Positions 54,590 to 62,444 of a stretch of 64,000 bases of DNA are shown in pieces. Location of the stretch: positions 19,812 through 83,811 of the forward strand of contig NZ_CABTZZ010000005.1 in the NCBI RefSeq assembly GCF_902489465.1, in the 5' to 3' direction. The notes below the pieces were generated by a model. The model worked only from the letters and a program-made list of their open reading frames with translations. It had not been told where the DNA came from and did not search any database. Numbering within the stretch: position 1 is the first letter of the stretch; each line of letters begins with the position of its first letter. This DNA comes from an uncultured Varibaculum sp. GTDB lineage: Bacteria > Actinomycetota > Actinomycetes > Actinomycetales > Actinomycetaceae. The position numbers and the translations under genes were made by a program.

Positions 54590-56112
54590 TGCGACCAGAT
54601 CGTTCCTCAAAAAAATATTCCACCGGCAAGTCCCGGGATAACCGAAGCAGAAAGCGGGGAGGAAACCGTCTCGAACCGGAGGAATGGCGTCCCCAAACCG
54701 ATCGGGTACGTACCTTGGTTTTCCAGGTACTCCTGGCAGTAGAGGCCAAAGATGCCTATGCGAACCTATTGCTGCCCCCCAGGCTTACCCGCTCCCAGAT
54801 CGCCGGGCGCGATGCTGGTTTCGCGACCGAGCTAACCTATGGGACGCTGAGAAGCCAAGGCTACTACGATTGGATAATCGATGAATGCTCTACTCGCCCG
54901 GTAGCCGCCTTGGAAAAAGAAGTGCTGATTATATTGCGTATGGGCTTGCATCAACTGTTAAATATGCGAGTTCCCACCCACGCAGCGGTCAGCGAATCGG
55001 TGAATCTCACGAAACAGGAAGCCAATGAGGGAGCCGCTGGGCTGGTCAACGGGGTTTTGCGACAAGCAGTGCGCCTGGCTGACAGTGGAGAACTTGCTTG
55101 TCGCCTGGGCGCCCTTAGTAAATCCCGCCGCCTGGCAATTGAGTATTCCCATCCCGCTTGGATTATTGCCGCCTATCGCGCGGCTTTAAGTGAACACGCA
55201 AAACTGGGTGCCCAGATTCCCAGTGACGATGATTCCCTGGCGGCATTACTGGCAGAAAATAATCGCGCCCCCTATATCAATTTGGTGGCGCGGCCTGGCT
55301 TGGTTGATCGAGAAGAACTTGCCGATGCGGTAGAAGATATGGGGCAAGATGTTGCCTATTCGACGCTCAGTCCTTGGGGGTTGATTGTGTCTGGGGGAGA
55401 CCCCGCAGGTCTAGAAGAGGTTCGTCAGGCGCGCGCAGGGGTGGAAGATCAAGGATCGCAACTGGTAGCCGGACTGGCAGCTACCTATCCTTTGGAAGGG
55501 AGCGACCAAAACTGGCTAGACTTATGTGCCGGTCCCGGGGGGAAAGCAGCGTTAATGGCAGCTTTAGGTAGGCAACGCGGCGCCCAGCTGATCGCTAATG
55601 AGGTCAGCCCCCACCGGGCGAAATTAGTTGAAGATTCGGTGAAGGCGCTCGATAATGTGCGAGTGACGCAAAAAGACGGCACCCAGTTTCCGCTCCGTGA
55701 GGGCGGATATGACCGGGTACTGATAGATGCTCCGTGTACCGGTTTGGGGGCATTGCGCCGCCACCCCGAGTCCCGTTACCGTGCCCGTAATGAAACTATT
55801 CCGGATATCACCGATCTACAGGCACGTTTGTTAAATCGGGCTTTAGATGTTTGCCGCCCGGGAGGCTTAGTTATATATGCGACTTGTTCGCCGCACCCAG
55901 CAGAAACTACCTTCTTAGTAGAGCGAGTATTAAAAGAACGCAAAGATGGGCAGCTGCTAGAACTTACTCCCGTATGGGATCAGCTCATCGATGCCGAGGC
56001 CTGGCCACAAGGTCTGGGCTGCGCCGATAAATACTTACAACTGTGGCCGCATATTCATGCCAGTGACGCAATGTTTGCGGTAGTAATCCGCAAAATCCAG
56101 AAAGGAAACTAA
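54589..56112 (+). CDS. rsmB: 16S rRNA m5C methyltransferase (RsmB/Sun family)
   Basis: This 507-residue protein starts with a basic, disordered leader, then a NusB-like RNA-binding domain (about 40-180), then the methyltransferase fold. The SAM motif is DLCAGPGGK. The two catalytic-cysteine motifs are APCTGLG and ATCSPHP. Its GTG overlaps fmt, and rpe follows within two bases. This fmt-rsmB-rpe order is common in Actinobacteria. Confidence 0.93.
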   Translation: MRPDRSSKKYSTGKSRDNRSRKRGGNRLEPEEWRPQTDRVRTLVFQVLLAVEAKDAYANLLLPPRLTRSQIAGRDAGFATELTYGTLRSQGYYDWIIDECSTRPVAALEKEVLIILRMGLHQLLNMRVPTHAAVSESVNLTKQEANEGAAGLVNGVLRQAVRLADSGELACRLGALSKSRRLAIEYSHPAWIIAAYRAALSEHAKLGAQIPSDDDSLAALLAENNRAPYINLVARPGLVDREELADAVEDMGQDVAYSTLSPWGLIVSGGDPAGLEEVRQARAGVEDQGSQLVAGLAATYPLEGSDQNWLDLCAGPGGKAALMAALGRQRGAQLIANEVSPHRAKLVEDSVKALDNVRVTQKDGTQFPLREGGYDRVLIDAPCTGLGALRRHPESRYRARNETIPDITDLQARLLNRALDVCRPGGLVIYATCSPHPAETTFLVERVLKERKDGQLLELTPVWDQLIDAEAWPQGLGCADKYLQLWPHIHASDAMFAVVIRKIQKGN

Positions 56113-56114
56113 TC

Positions 56115-56774
56115 ATGGGCGTAACTATTTCTCCTTCTATCCTTAACTGCGATATCGCTAACTTGGCTGATGAACTTAAAAAAATAAAGAACGCAGATTA
56201 TGCGCATGTGGATGTGATGGATAATCATTTTGTACCCAATCTTTCCTGGGGACTGCCGGTGGTAGAAGCAGTAATCCGCCAAAATGTTTTGCCGGTAGAT
56301 GCCCATTTAATGATCGAGGATGCTGACCGGTGGGCGCCTACCTATGCGGAGGCAGGATGCGCTTCGGTTACTTTCCATGCCGAGGCAGCGGCGGCGCCGA
56401 TTCGTCTGGCGCGAGAGATTCACCGGCAAGGAGCAAAAGTGGGAATGGCACTGCGTCCAGCTACCGATATCACCCCCTATATTGATATCCTCCCGGAAAT
56501 CGATATGTTGCTGGTAATGACGGTGGAGCCCGGGTTTGGAGGCCAGTCATTCCTAGAGTCCATGATGGCGAAGGTTCGCCGTACCCGCGAAGCTATTTCT
56601 GCTGCCAACCTACAAGTATCACTACAGGTAGACGGAGGAATCACCCGCGAAACTATTAGCGTAGCTGCCGAAGCCGGCGCGGATGTATTCGTTGCGGGTT
56701 CGGCGGTTTATAAAGCTGAAGATGCTTACGCTGAGGTGGAGGAACTGCGACGAATCGCCCAGTCCCACTGCTAA
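56115..56774 (+). CDS. rpe: Ribulose-phosphate 3-epimerase
   Basis: This 219-residue TIM barrel of the pentose phosphate pathway shows SPSILNCD at the N-terminus, the metal-binding HVDVMDNHFVPN, MTVEPGFGGQ and the late QVDGGI and ADVFVAGSAV phosphate loop. AAAGGAAA precedes the ATG. The 143 bases after it contain a 10-base direct repeat before hisE. Confidence 0.96.
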   Translation: MGVTISPSILNCDIANLADELKKIKNADYAHVDVMDNHFVPNLSWGLPVVEAVIRQNVLPVDAHLMIEDADRWAPTYAEAGCASVTFHAEAAAAPIRLAREIHRQGAKVGMALRPATDITPYIDILPEIDMLLVMTVEPGFGGQSFLESMMAKVRRTREAISAANLQVSLQVDGGITRETISVAAEAGADVFVAGSAVYKAEDAYAEVEELRRIAQSHC

Positions 56775-56917
56775 TAATCACGGTTTTTGCGCAGGGCAAG
56801 CAGTAGTGTCCTCCTAATCATTATTCGTGCGCCCCCGGTTACAGGTTTAGGCCAACTGGATTCCTGCCAACTGGAGCCGGAAAGCAAGATTTTTCAAAAC
56901 CCACTAACCTTAAAGCT

Positions 56918-57181
56918 ATGAAGAGTTTTGAAGATTTATTCGCGGAGTTGCAGGAGAAAGCAACCACCCGTCCTCAGGGTTCTGGCACCGTAAAAGAGCT
57001 AGATGCCGGGATCCATGCTATCGGGAAGAAAATCGTAGAAGAGGCGGCAGAAACCTGGATGGCCGCTGAGTATGAAAGCCTTGATGATTTTTGTTTGGAG
57101 GTCTCCCAGCTGCTGTATCACGCCCAAGTGATGATGATCGCTAAAGGGGTTAGCCTCGAAGACGTCTACCGCAAACTCTAA
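56918..57181 (+). CDS. hisE: Phosphoribosyl-ATP pyrophosphatase
   Basis: This 87-residue MazG-like protein performs the second step of histidine synthesis. The metal-site helix reads KKIVEEAAETWMAAEYE. The rest (LYHAQVMMIAKG) is typical of the free-standing actinobacterial HisE. Adjacent hisG follows after eight bases. The ATG has no clear ribosome site. Confidence 0.95.
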   Translation: MKSFEDLFAELQEKATTRPQGSGTVKELDAGIHAIGKKIVEEAAETWMAAEYESLDDFCLEVSQLLYHAQVMMIAKGVSLEDVYRKL

Positions 57182-57189
57182 GGAAACAA

Positions 57190-58035
57190 ATGTTAAGAAT
57201 AGCTGTTCCCAATAAAGGTGGCCTGTCAGATCCAGCGATTAGGATTCTTTCAGAAGCTGGATATCGCACCCGGCGCCGAGGTCGAGAATTACATATCACC
57301 GATCAAAATAACCAGGTAGAAGTATTTTTTCTCCGTCCGCGCGATATTGCCCAATACGTAGGTGCCGGTTTTATCCAAGCCGGGATTACCGGACGTGACC
57401 TGCTGGCGGATTCGGGAGTCAAAGCCGAAGAAGTACTAGCACTGGGATTTGGTTCCTCTACTTTTCGCTTTGCGGCGCCTCAAGGTACCATGAGCTCGGT
57501 TCGGGATCTGGAGGGTAAACGCATTGCCACTTCCTTTGACCGGATTGTGCAAGACTATCTGGCTTCGCAAAAGGTAAAAGCCGATACCGTGCACCTAGAT
57601 GGGGCCGTAGAGTCCTCGGTTCGCCTCGGGGTAGCGGATGCAATCGCGGATGTAGTGGAAACGGGCAACACCCTGCGGGCAGCCGGGCTAGAAGTATTTG
57701 GCCAACCTTTGATGCAATCAGAGGCCGTACTCATCGCTAATCCGCAGGCAGCGGAAAGCGCGGGTCTGTTGGTTCTTCAACAGCGCCTTTTGGGGGTGCT
57801 CAATGCTCGCAACTATGTGTTGGTGGACTACAACGTTCACCGGGATCTGTTGGATAAAGCAGTCAATTACACTCCCGGAATTTCTTCCCCCACCATATCT
57901 TCCCTGCAAGATAGCAACTGGTTAGCGGTTCGGGCGTTGTGTAAACGCTCCGAGGTTCACGGGGTGGTCGATAAGCTCCACGCCCTAGGAGCAGAGGGGA
58001 TTCTAGTTACCCAGCTGTTATCGGCTCGGATCTAG
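57190..58035 (+). CDS. hisG: ATP phosphoribosyltransferase, long form
   Basis: This 281-residue enzyme commits PRPP and ATP to histidine synthesis. The N-terminal two-lobe catalytic domain contains the motifs ITGRDLL and VETGNTLRAAGL. A C-terminal regulatory domain follows (after about residue 210), so it is the histidine-inhibited hexameric form that does not need HisZ. TAAGGAAA precedes the ATG. The stop is followed by a small imperfect hairpin (about 58073-58093) towards the convergent DUF3866 gene. Confidence 0.96.
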   Translation: MLRIAVPNKGGLSDPAIRILSEAGYRTRRRGRELHITDQNNQVEVFFLRPRDIAQYVGAGFIQAGITGRDLLADSGVKAEEVLALGFGSSTFRFAAPQGTMSSVRDLEGKRIATSFDRIVQDYLASQKVKADTVHLDGAVESSVRLGVADAIADVVETGNTLRAAGLEVFGQPLMQSEAVLIANPQAAESAGLLVLQQRLLGVLNARNYVLVDYNVHRDLLDKAVNYTPGISSPTISSLQDSNWLAVRALCKRSEVHGVVDKLHALGAEGILVTQLLSARI

Positions 58036-58123
58036 CTGGAGCTGCGCCAGGGGCAGGCTTACTCCTAACTGGTACCTTGTCGCCTCTAAGGTAATCCCGA
58101 AGGATTTTGCCTGAGACTTTGGG

Positions 58124-59254
58124 CTAGGCAAGCTGCGCGGCGAGGCGTCCGGCTACCGCAGCTGCCAGGAAGGGAGCCGCATCTTCTGCCAGGCCTCGTC
58201 GCATGGTTGATAGTTTCACCGGGCAGTTGCTTAAGGCCTGGTAGAGTCCGGCGGTTGGACATTTTTGCACCCGGTGCCGGGAACTAATCTGTGCCAGTTG
58301 GGAGTCCACCAATTTAGTGAATTCACTGTTTAGGAGAGGTTTTTGCCCTTCGCCTTCGTCGGTGAACTCCGGTAGTGCCACGGTAAGGGGTATTGGCGTA
58401 AAGTCGGACAGAATTCGCAAACTGTGATGGGAGATTCCCTGGTGACGCGGCCGGGGGTCGGCTGCCGACATCCGCAGGGCACAAATGGCTTTCCCGCCTC
58501 CTACAGCCGCCTGGGTCAGGAATGAAGAGAGCTCAAAACCGGAGTACCCATAGGGGGTACCGCTACCCGCGTTTCCCGGGCCTTGTCCCACAATCACAAT
58601 ATCGGCGGCTAATACGTGCCGGGCTGCCAGCAGCGCCGAAAAAGTATTGATGGCTTCCAAGTCGCCCCCGAAGGCTTGACCGGCCGTAATTACTGCCGTT
58701 AACCAGCCTTTTTCGCGCAGTGCGTTAATGTTGCGGGAGAAAAATGCCGGGAGCGCCCCGCCATCGGTGTAAACATAAGCAATTTTGGCTTCGGGATTTT
58801 CTGTCCTGACCCCGGCGATCACTGCGGGAAGCTGGGAATGTAAATCAATCCCTACTACCGGCATTCCTTGCAGGTCTTCTGCCTGTCGCATCTTTTGGTG
58901 GGAGGGAGATTCTTGTTCCTCAACGGAGGAAACCATGTACTGGCTGGGGGTATAGCGCGCCTTCATGATGTGACCCTGATTAGCCGGCAGCACGTCTTCT
59001 GGTAGACGTCCACAAAGCGCGGTTACCAGCGCAAACCCTCCGGTTCCTAAGTTTTTTTGAAGAGGAGAACAATCAATACGTACCGTTTCTCCCGCTTTTA
59101 TCTCTCCGTTTAAGGCTGGATAGTTTAAGGCACGTAGAGTTTGCCCGGTTAAAAACTGCTCCGCTCCACTAGGGTGGGCACAAATCTTAAGCGTGAGTTC
59201 TTGGGTGGCTGAAAAATTGCGGACAGCTGCCACCTGTCCTTCCCGTAACATCAT
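58124..59254 (-). CDS. DUF3866 family protein
   Basis: This 376-residue protein matches the actinobacterial DUF3866 family, of unknown function. Conserved-looking segments are LGTGGFALVTAL near residue 70, VYTDGGALPAFFS, VGQGPGNAGSGTPYGYSG and HHSLRILSDF. It is soluble, with no signal peptide. The ATG at 59254 has no ribosome site, but TACAAT lies exactly seven bases upstream, which suggests a leaderless mRNA. It is divergent from the small membrane protein/helicase operon and convergent with hisG. Confidence 0.85.
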   Translation of the reverse strand: MMLREGQVAAVRNFSATQELTLKICAHPSGAEQFLTGQTLRALNYPALNGEIKAGETVRIDCSPLQKNLGTGGFALVTALCGRLPEDVLPANQGHIMKARYTPSQYMVSSVEEQESPSHQKMRQAEDLQGMPVVGIDLHSQLPAVIAGVRTENPEAKIAYVYTDGGALPAFFSRNINALREKGWLTAVITAGQAFGGDLEAINTFSALLAARHVLAADIVIVGQGPGNAGSGTPYGYSGFELSSFLTQAAVGGGKAICALRMSAADPRPRHQGISHHSLRILSDFTPIPLTVALPEFTDEGEGQKPLLNSEFTKLVDSQLAQISSRHRVQKCPTAGLYQALSNCPVKLSTMRRGLAEDAAPFLAAAVAGRLAAQLA

Positions 59255-59261
59255 GTTTTAT

Positions 59262-59267
59262 ATTGTA
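59262..59267 (-). promoter_or_regulatory. -10 element for a leaderless DUF3866 transcript
   Basis: TACAAT on the minus strand is separated by seven bases from the ATG of the DUF3866 gene. No Shine-Dalgarno intervenes. No good -35 is visible at 16-18 bases. Confidence 0.4.
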
Positions 59268-59318
59268 ACGGTCTTTGTCAGGGTGACCGCGAGGGGCTCA
59301 AACAGGTAGGCTTAGGGT

Positions 59319-59645
59319 ATGCATGGGTTTTTAATTGCGCTGTGGACGCTGGGGATTCTCGCGGCAATAATTTGTCCGATCGTCATGTTTGTCTGGCTAT
59401 TCCGCAAAGCCAATGCCACTTTAAACGTTTTCGAGGAACAAGTTCAGCAGGTAACCTCTCCGCTGGAAAATTTGCAGGAAGCCTCGGATCTTCCGGCTCT
59501 CCGCCCGGCCGGAGCCAGCGGTGATCCCCAGGTGTTAGCTGAGGCTCGCCAGGTACGCGCCGAAGTGGCAGCCACCCGGCGTGCTCGCCGCTACGCCCGC
59601 CTAACAGCCGCTAAAGCGCGCTGGGAAAAACTGGGGCTGGTGTAG
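59319..59645 (+). CDS. Small membrane protein upstream of HelY-like helicase
   Basis: This 108-residue protein has one N-terminal membrane span (about residues 6-28), followed by a helical, charged region with two Arg/Ala-rich stretches. The family is not recognised. The stop abuts the helicase GTG without a gap, so the two are translationally linked. It may be a short scaffold or simply a conserved hypothetical protein; codon use and the hydrophobic pattern support it being real. Confidence 0.7.
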   Translation: MHGFLIALWTLGILAAIICPIVMFVWLFRKANATLNVFEEQVQQVTSPLENLQEASDLPALRPAGASGDPQVLAEARQVRAEVAATRRARRYARLTAAKARWEKLGLV

Positions 59646-62444
59646 GTGCCGCGCAGGCGTAAACGAAAAAAACCTACTACTCAAGGTGCGGGGGATTGGG
59701 ATTCCCTAAGCGCGGCGGAAAAATTAGCCACTTTTAAACGCACCCAGATTAAAGGCGAGGCGGCTAGTTTCGCAGCTAGTTTTGATTTTCCCTTTGATGA
59801 TTTCCAAGATCAAGCCCTTCGCGCCCTCGAGAACAATAAATCTGTATTAGTTGCTGCCCCTACCGGTTCCGGTAAGACTTTAGTGGGGGAATTTTCCCTA
59901 TTCCTGGCGTTAAAACGGGGGGTAAGAGCTTTTTATACTACCCCGATCAAGGCGCTTTCTAATCAAAAATTTAGGGATTTTTCTGCTACTTACGGCAGTG
60001 AAAATGTGGGACTACTGACCGGGGATATCTCCGTTAACCCGTCAGCACCCCTGGTGGTGATGACCACTGAAGTTTTGCGCAATATGCTGTACCGAGATGA
60101 TGGGCGCCTCGATGATTTAGGGTTTGTGGTTCTTGATGAGGTGCATTACCTTGCTGATCGTTATCGCGGGCCCGTGTGGGAAGAAGTTATTTTGCATCTT
60201 GGCGCGCAGGTGAAAGTAATCGCCTTATCGGCCACGGTATCGAATGCCGAAGAGTTTGGGCAGTGGCTGCGCCAGGTGCGCGGGGATGTCGAAATTGTGG
60301 TTTCGGAAAAACGTCCGGTACCGCTTTACCAACATATGTTGGTAGGAGGGCGACTTTTCGACCTGGAAGTGAAGTCTTCCGGTGGTAAAACCAAACTGAA
60401 TCCGGCCTTGCTAGCAAGGACTCGCCGCGGCTTGGGGGAGCCCGGACGCGGTCACCATACGTCCTTGCCCGCCGCGGTAGGGGAGTTGAACGCGAAAGGG
60501 CTACTGCCAGCAATTGTTTTTATTTTTTCGCGTGCCCGCTGTCAGCAGGGACAAAACCAGCTGGTAGCGGCGGGAATAGATCTAACCAGTCCCGCGGAGA
60601 AAAGCCAAATCTCAGCGCGGCTGGATGAAATTAGCGAAAGTATTCCTCCTGGTGATGCCCTCGCCTTGGGATTGGACACCCTGTTCGAGGGACTCAGACG
60701 CGGAATCGCCGTGCACCATGCGGGCCTGCTTCCAGTACTTAAAGAAGCAGTAGAGAAAATGTTCGCTGCCGGACTATTGAAAGTGGTGCTGGCAACCGAA
60801 ACTTTGGCGCTGGGGATTAATATGCCGGCGCGTTCGGTAGTTATTGAATCGCTGCGCAAATGGGACGGTCACGAGTTCGTGATGCTCTCGGCTGGGCAAT
60901 ATACCCAGCTTACCGGGAGAGCTGGCAGGCGTGGGATCGATACTTTGGGTCACGGCATCGTAATGTTTCGTCCCGGCATGGATCCAGCTACGGTCGCGGC
61001 GCTTGCCTCAAAACGTACCTATCCGCTGAAATCAGCTTTTAGTCCCACCTACAATATGGCGGTTAACCTGCTGGAGCGAGGATCCTTGGAGGGTACCCGG
61101 GATGTTTTGCGACGCTCTTTTGCGCAATTCCAGGCAGACCGAGGGGTAGTAGGGAAGGCACAGCAAGCAGCAGATAAGCAACGGGCAGCCGACGAAATTG
61201 TCACGGCTAATTCTTTGGAATGCTCCTATGGGGATATTTACGAGTATGTAAGGATTAAAAGCGAGCTTGAGGCACGCGATGCCCGCCATGCCCAGCTGCT
61301 TGCCCGCGAGCAAGCACAGCGGCGCTTAGAGCTTTTTAGTTCTCTAAAGCGCGGTGATGTATTGGCTTATAAAGATAGTCGCCGCGCCCGCCACGGGATT
61401 GTGATGAAAAAATCGGGAACCCGCACTGGGGAAACCACTTTGACGGTGCTAGCCGATAACGCCAAGCTACGGGAGTTTCCCACTAATGGGTTTGCTGGCC
61501 CCTTAGCCTTGGTGGGGCAGATGTGGGTGAAAGATTACTCGGAACGCAAACCTCGCGACCGCCAACGCCTAGCGTCCAAGCTCCGTACCGCGGTGCGCGA
61601 AGGGATTTTTACCGATCCGGAATCCGCCAAGCCTCGTGAGGAAGAGGCGGCTACCCCCGACAAACCAGCCGAAGCAAGCCGGGGGAGTTCCTGGCAGTTA
61701 TCGGACATTAACGGTAGAGAACTTACGCAGCTGAGCGAACTGGAACTTACCGAGCTGCTGGCACACCATCCGGCGGCTAGTTGTCCCCAGTTAGCTAGCC
61801 ATATTAAGAAGGCATCCCGGTGGGCGCGTCTCGAGCGGCAGGCTGCCCGCTTGCGACGCCAAGTTGATATTTCGGAGGGCGCACTAGTTGATACCTTTGA
61901 CCGGGTCGTTAACGTCCTAATCAAGTTAGGTTATCTAGATCCCAATGGACAAGTAACTGAATCTGGGGCAGTGCTGTGCCGAATATATAGTGAATACGAT
62001 TTGCTCTTGGCGCAATGCGCCCTAGAAAGTGTTTTCGCGGGTCTGGGCCCGGCACAACTAGCGGCAGCTTGTTCGGCGGCTAGTTATGAGGCGCGGCGCG
62101 AAGAAGCGGGCGCCCCGGTGCCTGCTTCTTTGAAATCTGTGGTCAGTCAAATCGAAACCTTGGCGGCAGATCTGCGCCAGGTGCAAAGCGAGCTGCAAGC
62201 ACCAGAACTTCCGCGGTCATCTTCGGCGCTGGTGGCAGCGACTTATGCTTGGGCTAAGGGGAAACCGCTAGCAGTGGCTTTAGAGACTGCCCCTTTGGAG
62301 GCTGGGGATTTTGTGCGAGCGATGAAACAGCTGCTCGATGTGCTACGGCAGCTAGAAATGGTGGGCAGTGTAGAAACCTCGGCTACAGCGCGTAAAGCCC
62401 AAAAACTAATTTTGCGCGGAGTGGTGGCATGGTCAGATATTTAA
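59646..62444 (+). CDS. Ski2/Mtr4-like DEAD/DEAH-box RNA helicase (HelY type)
   Basis: This 932-residue superfamily 2 helicase has Walker A APTGSGKT (71-78), DEVH at 164-167, the SATVSN motif III, and motif VI QLTGRAGRRGID near 424. A winged-helix/linker region follows, then a C-terminal DSHCT-like domain (about 740-930). HelY-type enzymes are the actinobacterial relatives of exosome helicases; a role in RNA turnover is inference. A Pro/Ala/Glu-rich linker lies around 655-685. Its stop overlaps lnt by 16 bases. Confidence 0.92.
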   Translation: MPRRRKRKKPTTQGAGDWDSLSAAEKLATFKRTQIKGEAASFAASFDFPFDDFQDQALRALENNKSVLVAAPTGSGKTLVGEFSLFLALKRGVRAFYTTPIKALSNQKFRDFSATYGSENVGLLTGDISVNPSAPLVVMTTEVLRNMLYRDDGRLDDLGFVVLDEVHYLADRYRGPVWEEVILHLGAQVKVIALSATVSNAEEFGQWLRQVRGDVEIVVSEKRPVPLYQHMLVGGRLFDLEVKSSGGKTKLNPALLARTRRGLGEPGRGHHTSLPAAVGELNAKGLLPAIVFIFSRARCQQGQNQLVAAGIDLTSPAEKSQISARLDEISESIPPGDALALGLDTLFEGLRRGIAVHHAGLLPVLKEAVEKMFAAGLLKVVLATETLALGINMPARSVVIESLRKWDGHEFVMLSAGQYTQLTGRAGRRGIDTLGHGIVMFRPGMDPATVAALASKRTYPLKSAFSPTYNMAVNLLERGSLEGTRDVLRRSFAQFQADRGVVGKAQQAADKQRAADEIVTANSLECSYGDIYEYVRIKSELEARDARHAQLLAREQAQRRLELFSSLKRGDVLAYKDSRRARHGIVMKKSGTRTGETTLTVLADNAKLREFPTNGFAGPLALVGQMWVKDYSERKPRDRQRLASKLRTAVREGIFTDPESAKPREEEAATPDKPAEASRGSSWQLSDINGRELTQLSELELTELLAHHPAASCPQLASHIKKASRWARLERQAARLRRQVDISEGALVDTFDRVVNVLIKLGYLDPNGQVTESGAVLCRIYSEYDLLLAQCALESVFAGLGPAQLAAACSAASYEARREEAGAPVPASLKSVVSQIETLAADLRQVQSELQAPELPRSSSALVAATYAWAKGKPLAVALETAPLEAGDFVRAMKQLLDVLRQLEMVGSVETSATARKAQKLILRGVVAWSDI

